Source: Sphingomonadales bacterium
GTDB lineage: Bacteria; Pseudomonadota; Alphaproteobacteria; Sphingomonadales; Sphingomonadaceae
Direction of reading: 5' to 3'
Assembly (NCBI GenBank): GCA_028871475.1
Contig: JAGWMZ010000028.1
Coordinates: 1 to 49,178 of the forward strand
Length of the DNA stretch: 49,178 nt
Part shown: one piece after another, positions 38,863 through 45,731 of the stretch
Layout of the letters: each line of letters starts with the position of its first letter
Position numbering within the stretch: position 1 is the stretch's first letter
Translations under genes and position numbers: made by a program
The notes under the pieces: generated by a model
The model's input: only the letters and a program-made list of their open reading frames with translations
What the model was told of the DNA's origin: nothing
Databases searched by the model: none

Positions 38863-39201
38863 ATGCCATCGATCGGCACCATCGCTGCCGCAGTCGGCCT
38901 TACCCTCGCAATTCTTGGCGTTCTCGCCAAATTGGGCCGGGTCTTTGAAGAAGAGTTCAAGGCTGTCACATGGCTGGTCAGCGGCGTCGCAAAACCGCTT
39001 TTCCCATATTGCATGGGGGCCGCGATTGGCTTCTACACCCAAACGTTGCCGGTTTCCTATCGCCTTGGTCTTGCCGGTTTCGTCGTGGTGGGCATGGGCC
39101 TCACAGTCATCGCCACCGTACTTGACGCAGTGGTCAAGTACAACGGCAGAAAGGCCAATGCTGAGGACAAATCTGACCGCAAGGGCGATGTCGGAAAATG
39201 A
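38863..39201 (+). CDS. Membrane protein read against the early operon
   Basis: 112 residues with three hydrophobic segments (about 4-24, 45-62 and 70-92, the last LGLAGFVVVGMGLTVIATVL) and a charged, Lys/Asp-rich end. A clear AGGAG stands upstream. It is the only rightward gene between the leftward early genes and cro, so it cannot be part of that operon. Such lone genes are often lysogeny-expressed accessory genes, for example superinfection exclusion. No promoter of convincing quality was found. Confidence 0.65.
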   Translation: MPSIGTIAAAVGLTLAILGVLAKLGRVFEEEFKAVTWLVSGVAKPLFPYCMGAAIGFYTQTLPVSYRLGLAGFVVVGMGLTVIATVLDAVVKYNGRKANAEDKSDRKGDVGK

Positions 39202-39210
39202 GCGAGCCAT

Positions 39211-39339
39211 CTATGCCACCTCCTGCCGAGCGAAAAGCACAGCAGGCAAACGAGCCCACGCCACCATCGTGCGCACGACATAGCCTGCCAGCAGGATCGC
39301 AAAGGCGATCAGCGACGAATGGGGAAGAGGTGCGGCCAT
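39211..39339 (-). CDS. 42-residue membrane protein after cro
   Basis: MAAPLPHSSLIAFAILLAGY followed by VVRTMVAWARLPAVLFARQEVA. One hydrophobic segment of about 20 residues, then a basic amphipathic end. The ATG shares one base with the cro stop (TGATG), so it is coupled to cro. Function unknown; a possible early membrane protein. Confidence 0.5.
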   Translation of the reverse strand: MAAPLPHSSLIAFAILLAGYVVRTMVAWARLPAVLFARQEVA

Positions 39340-39551
39340 CACGCCGCCTCCTGTCCGCTTGGGGCGATGCCGAAGAAGTCATTTGCCGTTACGGCCATCC
39401 CCGTTTCTTCAGCGATCCTGGGCATCATGATCCGGTCGGGAATGCGCTCGCCCGTGGTATACCGGCGCACCGTTTCAGGCTTGCAGCCAAGCCGCGTGGC
39501 CAAATCGGCGATCGTCACACCGCTCAGGTCCATCCATTCCTTGAGGTTCAT
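39339..39551 (-). CDS. cro: Cro-like HTH repressor
   Basis: 70 residues from MNLKEWMDLSGVTIADLATR. The HTH runs to about 45 (LGCKPETVRRYTTGERIPDR). It is divergent from the CI-like gene with three operators between them, as in lambda. An AGGAG eight bases before the ATG and the nearby promoter support this start; an earlier in-frame ATG lies within the operator region. It would bind the same operators and favour the lytic state. The short tail after the HTH has no known motif. Confidence 0.8.
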   Translation of the reverse strand: MNLKEWMDLSGVTIADLATRLGCKPETVRRYTTGERIPDRIMMPRIAEETGMAVTANDFFGIAPSGQEAA

Positions 39552-39567
39552 TCGATGAGCTCCTTGC

Positions 39568-39644
39568 AACACCATTATGGTGTTATTCATGCCCGTTGGT
39601 CAACACCATTTTGGGGGGTGGCTCAACAACACCACTTTGGTGCA
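39568..39644. promoter_or_regulatory. Three CI/Cro operators (O1, O2, O3)
   Basis: O1 AACACCATTATGGTGTT (39568-39584), O2 AACACCATTTTGGGGGG (39602-39618, degenerate right half), O3 AACACCACTTTGGTGCA (39628-39644). All follow AACACC-N5-GGTGTT. They fill the cro-cI gap. The spacing of 34 and 26 bases between starts fits cooperative dimer binding. The motif is seen directly; which protein binds is inferred. Confidence 0.75.
39574..39603 (-). promoter_or_regulatory. Leftward early promoter (pR-like)
   Basis: On the minus strand: -35 TTGACC, 18-base spacer, -10 CATAAT. The -10 lies inside operator O1 and the -35 overlaps O2, so repressor binding would block polymerase. The transcript would start about 16 bases before the cro ribosome binding region and run through the early block. 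Confidence 0.65.
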
Positions 39645-39653
39645 AATGGAGGC

Positions 39654-40250
39654 ATGGCAAGCGTCAATAATATCGGAGCGTTACGCGAGAAGGAGGGATG
39701 GTCGCGCCCCGAACTCGCCAGACGCATGGGGACGTCGACCTCGCAGGTCGAACGCCTCGAAAAAGGCCAGCGCCTGCTCAAACCGCATTGGATCGACCGT
39801 GCGGCAGCGGCCTTCGGCGTCGAGCCGGCGGCTATCATCACGCCATTGAGTGGGGATGCGGTGGCAGTCGTTGGTTATGTGGGCGCGGGCGGCGATATTA
39901 TTTTCGAGGATTCCTATGCACCGGGCGACGGCATGTATCATGTTGATTCGCTGCCCGGCCTGGGCGCCGATGGTTTGATCGGCCTCGAAGTGCGTGGCGA
40001 CAGCATGTATCCGTTCTTCCGGAACGGGCATATCATCTTCATCCGGCGCGATAACTGGGATCGCGTCGAGGATGAAGCGCTGTCAGACTGGGCCGTTTGC
40101 CGCTTGTCCGATGGGCGCACCCTGCTCAAGGAAGTACGCCCAAGCCGCGTGGCGGGCCATTATGACCTGATCAGCCAGAACGCGCCGCCCATCGAAGATG
40201 TCGAGCTGGTATGGGCCACCGCCGTGAAAGGGCACCTGCGCAACCGATAG
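39654..40250 (+). CDS. cI: CI-like repressor (HTH + S24 peptidase)
   Basis: 198 residues. HTH at about 6-55 (ELARRMGTSTSQVERLEKGQ). The S24 domain has VVGYVGAGGDI, a likely cleavage-site region, the Ser in GDSMYPFFRNG and the Lys in GRTLLKEVRPS, spaced 42 residues. It should hold the prophage silent and be self-cleaved on DNA damage. A GGAGG precedes the ATG by only one base, which is too close for normal use; a leaderless message is possible, as for lambda cI. Confidence 0.85.
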   Translation: MASVNNIGALREKEGWSRPELARRMGTSTSQVERLEKGQRLLKPHWIDRAAAAFGVEPAAIITPLSGDAVAVVGYVGAGGDIIFEDSYAPGDGMYHVDSLPGLGADGLIGLEVRGDSMYPFFRNGHIIFIRRDNWDRVEDEALSDWAVCRLSDGRTLLKEVRPSRVAGHYDLISQNAPPIEDVELVWATAVKGHLRNR

Positions 40251-40266
40251 GTTTGCGACTGGCCAG

Positions 40267-40584
40267 TCAGAGCTTCTGCCCGGTGATCGCGCGGACGATG
40301 CTGGACACACCCAGGTTGATGACGCCCGCCAGGAACAGCCCCAGCCATATGATCGTGTCGGCAATGCCGACATGCTCACCAGCGAACAGCAGCATGGAAA
40401 CCGCGATAAGGGCGATGCCGACCCAATAGGAAACGCGGCCCGAAGGCGGCTTTGCGGGCGAGGGCGCAGCAGCGGCTGTCGCCTCACCGGTCTCATAAAG
40501 CTTCGCGCCACAGTGTTGGCACGTCATCGCAGCGGCATCGATGGACATTGAGCATTTGGGACATGCTTTCTCGAAACCCGCCAT
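40267..40584 (-). CDS. Zinc-ribbon, membrane-anchored protein
   Basis: 105 residues. A zinc ribbon of two CxxC pairs (CPKCSMSIDAAAMTCQHCGA) is followed by an Ala/Pro linker and two membrane helices (about 52-70 and 74-96). Function unknown. It lies beside the CI gene, pointing left, and could be expressed in the lysogen; accessory or exclusion proteins often sit here. It uses ATG at 40584. Confidence 0.65.
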   Translation of the reverse strand: MAGFEKACPKCSMSIDAAAMTCQHCGAKLYETGEATAAAAPSPAKPPSGRVSYWVGIALIAVSMLLFAGEHVGIADTIIWLGLFLAGVINLGVSSIVRAITGQKL

Positions 40585-40725
40585 GGCCTTTCCCTCCCTC
40601 GTGTTAGCGCCGCGCCAGCACCGACAATCTGGTGCAGCCTCACAGACTTATCATCGCAAATCCCCTCGCGCCCATCGCCATAAAGGCTGATGTCGCCGGT
40701 GCGTTCGGATAGGTTTCGTCAGAGA

Positions 40726-40769
40726 AGCACCAAAACGGTGTTGACAGAGCAACACCGTTTTGGTGTTAT
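40726..40769 (+). promoter_or_regulatory. Rightward early promoter (pL-like) with two operators O4 and O5
   Basis: O4 AGCACCAAAACGGTGTT (40726-40742) and O5 AACACCGTTTTGGTGTT (40751-40767) are 25 bases apart; inverted, O4 matches O5 at 16 of 17. Between them, -35 TTGACA (40741-40746) and, after 17 bases, -10 TGTTAT (40764-40769). The promoter lies under O5 and reads into the rightward early operon. Together with O1-O3 it makes a two-promoter, five-operator switch. Confidence 0.75.
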
Positions 40770-40798
40770 GGCGCCAGCAACCCGCTGGAGACAGCCTC

Positions 40799-41287
40799 AT
40801 GGCACCCGCATCAGACCAATACGCCACGCTCGAACAATCGCTCGCCTGGGCGCGCCGGATGATGGAGCGCGCGCCCGACGAGGTGCTTGGGGTCGGCTCG
40901 CCGCGCGGTGAATATCTGCGCCGCTGGTATCTCACCCCGCGCAACCCGCACATGAACACCTATCTGCACGAGATCATCCGCAGTGATGACGAGCGCGTGA
41001 TGCATGACCACCCGTGGGACAATGCCTCGCTCATCATCGCGGGCAGCTATCGCGAACATACGCCGCACGGCTCCTACACGCGCCGCCCGGGCGATTTCGT
41101 GCAGCGCCAGGCGGTCGATCTGCACCGGCTTGAACTGATCGGTGACGCGCCGGTCATCTCGCTGTTCACCACCGGGGAGAAGGTTCGCGAATGGGGCTTT
41201 GCCGCTTTGCAGGGCTGGGTCCACTGGCGGGAGTATCACATCGCCCACGGCCAGCTTGCCCCAGCCGTTGAAGGGGCAGGGGCATGA
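40799..41287 (+). CDS. Cupin-fold protein
   Basis: 162 residues from MAPASDQYATLEQSL. The cupin metal motif is visible: VMHDHPWDNASLIIAGSYRE has the H-x-H pair, with later Glu and His in HRLELIG. A GGAGA stands upstream. It is the first gene behind the pL-like promoter. Proteins of this kind occur in phages, probably a metal-dependent enzyme; the substrate is unknown. Confidence 0.65.
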   Translation: MAPASDQYATLEQSLAWARRMMERAPDEVLGVGSPRGEYLRRWYLTPRNPHMNTYLHEIIRSDDERVMHDHPWDNASLIIAGSYREHTPHGSYTRRPGDFVQRQAVDLHRLELIGDAPVISLFTTGEKVREWGFAALQGWVHWREYHIAHGQLAPAVEGAGA

Positions 41288-41291
41288 CGCC

Positions 41292-41477
41292 GTGGCGCCG
41301 AACCCGGGCCACCTGCCGCCCGAAGCTGCCGGGCGCCGCGTCCATGTCATCCTGCGCGATGGCTATGACACGCGCCAGCGCGAACCCGCAGGCTGGCCAG
41401 CCGATGGCGCCCGGGGATGCAACTGGCGAATCCGCAACTTCCGCGCCGACATTCTCGAATGGGAGCTGGTGCTGTGA
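41292..41477 (+). CDS. Small hypothetical protein (GTG start)
   Basis: 61 residues, starting VAPNPGHLPPEAAGRRVHVI by GTG. The pattern RDGYDTRQREPAGWPADGAR with a CNWRIRNF segment near the end is compact and conserved-looking. Function unknown. An ATG in another frame (41284) gives a Cys/Arg-rich shadow and was rejected. It follows the cupin stop by four bases. Confidence 0.5.
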   Translation: MAPNPGHLPPEAAGRRVHVILRDGYDTRQREPAGWPADGARGCNWRIRNFRADILEWELVL

Positions 41478-41707
41478 ACGGTGACCCAACCATCCTGTGG
41501 ATTGGCCGGCTCGACCTTGGGCTCATGGCCATTGGCCTCATCTTCGCCGCCGTGCGCATCTATGAGGAAACCTGCCCGCCACTGCACTGGACGGAACTGC
41601 CACAGAGCGTGGGCGACCTGCGCCTGCGCCATGTGCTGCCGGTGGTGGGCTTCGCGGCCGCCGCGCTGGTGCTGCTGTCCTTCGGCATGTGTCTGTTCGC
41701 CAAATGA
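41474..41707 (+). CDS. Small two-helix membrane protein (GTG start)
   Basis: 77 residues (VNGDPTILWIGRLDLGLMAI...). Membrane segments near 8-30 and 50-75 (VLPVVGFAAAALVLLSFGMC), with a short basic link. It uses GTG in a GTGA overlap with the preceding gene. Function unknown. Confidence 0.5.
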   Translation: MNGDPTILWIGRLDLGLMAIGLIFAAVRIYEETCPPLHWTELPQSVGDLRLRHVLPVVGFAAAALVLLSFGMCLFAK

Positions 41708-41847
41708 TTTCGCGTGGCGCTCCCAGCACCGCGAAAGCCGGTGACCCTGTGGCTACCCCCTCATGGGTCACCGGCACCCTGTTCCAGGCCTTCACGCTGG
41801 TGGCCGGCATGGCTTTTGGCGCTCTGCTCGGATGGCTTCGCGCATGA
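41704..41847 (+). CDS. 47-residue membrane protein
   Basis: MISRGAPSTAKAGDPVATPS followed by a hydrophobic end (FQAFTLVAGMAFGALLGWLRA). It starts in an ATGA overlap with the preceding gene and ends in one with the next, so it is embedded in a coupled chain. Too short for usual detection; function unknown. Confidence 0.55.
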   Translation: MISRGAPSTAKAGDPVATPSWVTGTLFQAFTLVAGMAFGALLGWLRA

Positions 41848-42059
41848 CGTTCGAGGTCACCTGCGCCTGCGGCGCCATTCCTGTCGGTCCGCGCGGCGTC
41901 TGCGCCACCTGTGAGGACGAGCTGCGCGAACTGCTGATGCCATCCAGCAAGGATGGCGCGCTGCGCCAGATCGCCGCCATCGCCGAAGGCAGCCGCACCC
42001 CCGGCACCCTTCGCAAAATCGCCCGCATCGCCCGCCATGGGCTCACGCTGAAAGGCTGA
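41844..42059 (+). CDS. Small cysteine-motif protein
   Basis: 71 residues from MTFEVTCACGAIPVGPRGVC. Two cysteine pairs (CAC and CATC) suggest a zinc site; the C-terminal half is helical and basic (TLRKIARIARHGLTLKG). Function unknown. Short zinc proteins of this kind often modify host transcription, but that is a guess. Confidence 0.5.
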   Translation: MTFEVTCACGAIPVGPRGVCATCEDELRELLMPSSKDGALRQIAAIAEGSRTPGTLRKIARIARHGLTLKG

Positions 42060-42062
42060 CAG

Positions 42063-42149
42063 ATGACGCCTGCCAATCGCCACGCCGAAGCCCTGACGGA
42101 CTTCCTCGCCGAACTCATTTCCTCCTTTGTGGGCTGGATCTTCTCATGA
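42063..42149 (+). CDS. 28-residue peptide
   Basis: MTPANRHAEALTDFLAELIS followed by SFVGWIFS. It begins four bases after the preceding gene and ends in an ATGA overlap with the next. An amphipathic, partly hydrophobic helix is predicted. No similarity is known; support comes from the gene chain alone. Confidence 0.4.
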   Translation: MTPANRHAEALTDFLAELISSFVGWIFS

Positions 42150-42514
42150 TCGAACCGATCCTCCTTCCCGGCGGGCAGAGCCCCAAGGGTCGCGCCGCCC
42201 CGGTGACCGAGATACTCGGCATCGGGGCCCTTCCTCCCGCTGTGGAACGCGCCCGCGCGCTCTCCGCGCTCACCGATCTTGCCTCTGGAATGAACGATCT
42301 GGCGCATTTCGCCATGGCCGTCGGCACGAAGGCCGGAGGAGGTGCGCTCGACAGTGCCATCCCGCGCATCGTCATGGGCCTGCTCGACCTGTTCGACATT
42401 GAACGCGCCCGTGCCTCGCAGGGCACCGGCGATGCCTATGCGGCCAAGCAGATGGCCATCGATGGCATGATGGCCGCGCTGCGCCAGTTCCGGGAGGATT
42501 GGCCCCGTGGGTAA
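42146..42514 (+). CDS. Hypothetical helical protein
   Basis: 122 residues, MIEPILLPGGQSPKGRAAPV start, then a long helical region (DSAIPRIVMGLLDLFDIERA) ending in a Trp-containing tail. Function unknown; soluble by composition. Overlaps on both sides. Confidence 0.55.
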   Translation: MIEPILLPGGQSPKGRAAPVTEILGIGALPPAVERARALSALTDLASGMNDLAHFAMAVGTKAGGGALDSAIPRIVMGLLDLFDIERARASQGTGDAYAAKQMAIDGMMAALRQFREDWPRG

Positions 42515-42734
42515 GGCGCGCAGCTTCTACCTCGTGTGGAACCCGCAAGGGATGAAGCCGCCCAAGTTCCGGCACCCTTGGCTTGCGTCCGCAAAGGCAG
42601 AAGCGCGGCGCCTGGCGATCGCCAACCCCGGCCATGAATTCTTCGTTCTGGAAACCGTGTCCAGCGCCAAGGTGCAGACCGTCATCGAGACGGACTTCGA
42701 GCGCGACCACGATGATGATGGAGTGCCCTTCTGA
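42507..42734 (+). CDS. Small hypothetical protein (WNPQG-type)
   Basis: 75 residues, GTG start, with SFYLVWNPQGMKPPKFRHPW, a pattern recalled from small phage proteins whose function is unknown, and an acidic tail (ERDHDDDGVPF). Predicted alpha/beta. It overlaps the preceding gene by eight bases and the next by one. Confidence 0.55.
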   Translation: MGKARSFYLVWNPQGMKPPKFRHPWLASAKAEARRLAIANPGHEFFVLETVSSAKVQTVIETDFERDHDDDGVPF

Positions 42735-42973
42735 TGGCTACCGAGGAGAATGGCTGGTGTGATCCGGCAGATGCGCCCGACGATGCCATGGAACTGGCTG
42801 TCGTCCTGAGGTTCCGCTGCGGACCATATGAGGGTGGCCGCTTCATTTCGACCGCGGGGCGTATCGGTGGGCACTGGATTTTACCGCCTCATGTCGAAGA
42901 CATCGGCCACGTCGACATCGTCCTGTTCACCAAACTGCCCACGCTGCCTCCGTTCCCGGAGACGATCCAATGA
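42734..42973 (+). CDS. Small hypothetical protein
   Basis: 79 residues, MATEENGWCDPADAPDDAME. The N-terminal part is acidic, followed by a beta-rich core (AVVLRFRCGPYEGGRFISTA). Function unknown. TGATG overlap with the preceding gene. Confidence 0.5.
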   Translation: MATEENGWCDPADAPDDAMELAVVLRFRCGPYEGGRFISTAGRIGGHWILPPHVEDIGHVDIVLFTKLPTLPPFPETIQ

Positions 42974-43248
42974 CCGAAGTCACCATGATGCTCCTGCCGC
43001 CACGCAAAGGCCTGTGCCAGACCTGCGCGACCGAGCACGAACCCCACCTGCCGCACAATGCGCAGAGCCTCTATTACCAGACGAAGTTCAACATGGAGCA
43101 TGGCCGGGCGCCCAACTGGATCGACGCCATGGCGCATTGCACCGAAGAGATGCGCGCGTGGTGGACGGAAGGGCTGGCGGCGGAAGGCGTCGATGTCGCC
43201 TCGGGTCAGGTCAACCCCGTCCGGCGGAAAGGCAGCGCTCATGGCTGA
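42970..43248 (+). CDS. Hypothetical protein with Cys-x-x-Cys motif
   Basis: 92 residues. One CxxC (CQTCATEHEPHLPHN) with nearby histidines could bind metal. Then a helical region (YQTKFNMEHGRAPNWIDAMA). Function unknown. It overlaps the next gene by eight bases. Confidence 0.5.
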   Translation: MTEVTMMLLPPRKGLCQTCATEHEPHLPHNAQSLYYQTKFNMEHGRAPNWIDAMAHCTEEMRAWWTEGLAAEGVDVASGQVNPVRRKGSAHG

Positions 43249-43519
43249 GCCTGTCACCTTTCCCGGCGTCAACTTCACCTTCAAGGGTGATGGCGATGCC
43301 ATCGGCGATCTTGCCGTGTTCCGCCAGCCGAACGGACCGGCCAACGTCTCCTGCTGGCAGTTGACGGCGGACGAGATCGCCGAAGTGAACCGCACCGGCT
43401 GCATCTACCTGACCGTCATGTCGGGCCGGATGCTCTTCCCCAACTTCGTCGGCGGCGAGCGCGAGACGCGCGCCATGATTGCCGACACCGGCCAACTCTG
43501 GGAGCGAGATCATGCTTGA
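43241..43519 (+). CDS. Hypothetical protein
   Basis: 92 residues from MAEPVTFPGVNFTFKGDGDA. An alpha/beta domain with GDLAVFRQPNGPANVSCWQL and ADEIAEVNRTGCIYLTVMSG. Function unknown. Overlaps on both sides of eight bases. Confidence 0.5.
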   Translation: MAEPVTFPGVNFTFKGDGDAIGDLAVFRQPNGPANVSCWQLTADEIAEVNRTGCIYLTVMSGRMLFPNFVGGERETRAMIADTGQLWERDHA

Positions 43520-43952
43520 AGTCAGCGCTTCGCATTGGGGTATCCACACGGCCAGTGAGGCAATTGCCTTTCAGGCGGGTGTAGACCGCTGGATGGACGC
43601 TTGCTTTGGCGCCCAGATCAAGGCCGACCAGCTCGAACGTGCCGACCGCTTTATCGAGGAAGCACTTGAACTGGCACAGACGATGCCGGGCTTTGGTGCT
43701 GACCGCGCAAGGGCATTGGTCGACTATGTGTTCGGGCGTCCGGTGGGCGAGCAGGTGCAGGAAGTTGGTGGCGTGATGGTCACCCTTGCCGCCCTATGCA
43801 ACGCCGCAGCCATCGACATGGCATGCGCGGGCGAAAGGGAACTGGCGCGGGTCTGGACGAAGGTCGAGGCGATCCGCGCGAAACAGGCGGCCAAGCCAAC
43901 CGGATCGGCCCTGCCTATCGCCCAAACAGCGGAGGGCGGCTTCAATGGCTGA
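43512..43952 (+). CDS. MazG-like all-alpha NTP pyrophosphohydrolase
   Basis: 146 residues. The motif ERADRFIEEALELAQ with the E-E-x-x-E pattern, and later QEVGGVMVTLAALCNAA, fit the metal-binding helices of MazG/dUTPase-like hydrolases, which clean up unwanted nucleotides. The chain has 45 more residues at the end. In phages such enzymes shape the nucleotide pool. It overlaps the preceding gene by eight bases. Confidence 0.55.
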   Translation: MLEVSASHWGIHTASEAIAFQAGVDRWMDACFGAQIKADQLERADRFIEEALELAQTMPGFGADRARALVDYVFGRPVGEQVQEVGGVMVTLAALCNAAAIDMACAGERELARVWTKVEAIRAKQAAKPTGSALPIAQTAEGGFNG

Positions 43953-44604
43953 GCACCGCTTCCCCCGCAACATCCATGTCGGCAAAAGCTGGCCCCGGCC
44001 TGCCACGCCCACCACGCTTGTCCCCAACTGGGAAGGCGAGTTCCGTGACCATGCGGACTGGGTGAACTTCGCCCACAAGCGGCTGACCGTGGCGCATGAC
44101 AGCAACGGCAGCCAGCTCAAGGCCATTTGCGTCGATACGCTCGGCAGGCGCTGCGCCAATGGCAGAGACATGCAGCGCGCCCAGGATGAAGGCACCTTTC
44201 CGGTGCGCTACTTCTTCGAATGCATCGAGCCTGCACCCCAGCCGATCCCCTATGCGACGCTTCTGGCATCGCTGGAAACGGCTATCCGCACCTTGCGCGA
44301 TGCCGGTGAGGATTATGAGGACCTGCTCAAGGTCTGTCGGGCCGCCCAGGGCGAGGATGCAAAGGGGCAATGGGAATGGTGGGCGCGCAGCCTCGAAGAG
44401 GATGACGAACCCTATCGGAATTCGCAGCCCAGCCGCGAAGCGATCCTCGAATGGGCGCGGACCGAATACGGCCCTGCCGCCTCGATCGACGTCATCGAAG
44501 CCCGCTTATGGAGCGACGACCTCGAGGGCGACGAATTCATGCCTTTCGCGGAGACGCGAAACCACGAAATCATCGGCCCGCAAGAGGCTAAGGCCGATGC
44601 CTGA
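43945..44604 (+). CDS. Hypothetical early protein
   Basis: 219 residues from MAEHRFPRNIHVGKSWPRPA. The N-terminal part has HADWVNFAHKRLTVAHDSNG, a basic middle and an acidic C-terminal end (LWSDDLEGDEFMPFAETRNH). No family was recognised. Overlaps eight bases with the next. Confidence 0.5.
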   Translation: MAEHRFPRNIHVGKSWPRPATPTTLVPNWEGEFRDHADWVNFAHKRLTVAHDSNGSQLKAICVDTLGRRCANGRDMQRAQDEGTFPVRYFFECIEPAPQPIPYATLLASLETAIRTLRDAGEDYEDLLKVCRAAQGEDAKGQWEWWARSLEEDDEPYRNSQPSREAILEWARTEYGPAASIDVIEARLWSDDLEGDEFMPFAETRNHEIIGPQEAKADA

Positions 44605-44824
44605 GCCAATCACCGTCTTTCAGGCCATGGGCTTCCCGCCCAAGGTCATCACCGCCTTCGCCAAGGCGCGGCCCCGCGTCGCCACCATCGGCGACCTGAT
44701 CGCCCTGACCCCAGCCGATGTACTGCGCCTGCCGGGCGTGGGCCCGAACGCGCTGGGCCAGATCGAGATCATCCTCAAGACGCAGAAGCTGGCGCTGGCT
44801 GCGTATCAGAAAGGGCACGAATAA
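44597..44824 (+). CDS. Free-standing RNA polymerase alpha-CTD-like domain
   Basis: 75 residues. The stretch RVATIGDLIALTPADVLRLP, then GVGPNALGQIEIILKTQKLA, follows the helix-hairpin-helix of the alpha subunit C-terminal domain (compare GELV...ELLRTPNFGRKSLNEI). There is no other domain. It could bind DNA or interact with the sigma or host alpha subunit to steer transcription. This is inference from the sequence pattern. Confidence 0.55.
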   Translation: MPEPITVFQAMGFPPKVITAFAKARPRVATIGDLIALTPADVLRLPGVGPNALGQIEIILKTQKLALAAYQKGHE

Positions 44825-45426
44825 TGCCAAGCGGTTTTACGGCCGACGTTCAGAGCGGCAAAATCACGACCCTGAAGGAATTCGCGTGGCGATGCGCCCG
44901 CGGAATGGGGGCGCTCATCATGATGCGCGATGAGCCGCTGGCCGCGCCGATCCCGGAACGCTTCGAGCCCTCTCCCTATCATGAAAACAGACTGCGCGAG
45001 GTGGAGTCAGAGCTTGAGGCACTGCGCGCCATGCAACCAGAGGAGTGGCAGGCCGCTGCTGATGCGGAGCATGACGAAATCGCCGATGCCCATGCCACTT
45101 GGATGGAAGAACAGCAGGAACAGCGCCAGCGTTATGAGGCGATGATCGCTAAGGTTATGGCGTGGACCGGCGAGCCTGAGGGCATCAAGGACTTTATGCT
45201 GGATCAGTTGCATTCAAGCATGTCTTTTGATTGCCCGCGCCATGCGCAATTCTTTCGGTCGCTGGATTATAAAACGGGTCACCAATGGAAGGTTGAGCGC
45301 GAGCAACAACTGACGCGCGACATGGCCTATCACGCCAAAAACTATCATGAGGAGATCACCCGCACCGAAAGCCGCAACGCCTGGCTTTCTCAACTCCGCA
45401 AGTCACTGGAAGGCGAAGCGGCATGA
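44824..45426 (+). CDS. Hypothetical coiled-coil protein
   Basis: 200 residues. A central charged helix of about 60 residues (HATWMEEQQEQRQRYEAMIA) dominates, with a soluble N-terminal domain (ITTLKEFAWRCARGMGALIM) and a C-terminal helical segment (HHEEITRTESRNAWLSQL-like). Function unknown. It shares one base with the alpha-CTD-like gene (TAATG). Confidence 0.5.
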   Translation: MPSGFTADVQSGKITTLKEFAWRCARGMGALIMMRDEPLAAPIPERFEPSPYHENRLREVESELEALRAMQPEEWQAAADAEHDEIADAHATWMEEQQEQRQRYEAMIAKVMAWTGEPEGIKDFMLDQLHSSMSFDCPRHAQFFRSLDYKTGHQWKVEREQQLTRDMAYHAKNYHEEITRTESRNAWLSQLRKSLEGEAA

Positions 45427-45731
45427 AGCTGTTGATCAATGATGCGCTCCTGCTGACGCGCCGGGAATTTGACGCCCTGCTGGAATACAGCACCACGCTG
45501 CCCACGGGGCAGACCCCCGGGAAGGCCTGGAAGCGCCGCGTTCCATGGTGGGCGCCGAAGGAGCAAGCGGAATGGATGCGCGGTATGTTCGGCATTCCAT
45601 ACCCCGAAGGCCATGAACACCATGGGTTGGTGCCCATTGGCTGGCGCCGCATCCAGATCGAAGGCCAGCCGCCCCGGTGGCCATGCGATGTGAAGGTGCC
45701 GCTGCGCAACCTCACCATGGAGTTGGTGTGA
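45423..45731 (+). CDS. Hypothetical protein
   Basis: 102 residues, MKLLINDALLLTRREFDALL, with a Trp/Pro-rich middle (KRRVPWWAPKEQAEWMRGMF). Function unknown. ATGA overlap at the start, TGATG with the next gene. Confidence 0.5.
   Translation: MKLLINDALLLTRREFDALLEYSTTLPTGQTPGKAWKRRVPWWAPKEQAEWMRGMFGIPYPEGHEHHGLVPIGWRRIQIEGQPPRWPCDVKVPLRNLTMELV

Noticed and set aside
41284..41484. 66-codon frame starting ATG with ATGA overlap
   Set aside because: The product is Arg/Ser/Cys-rich; the overlapping GTG-started frame gives a coherent protein that couples to the next gene.
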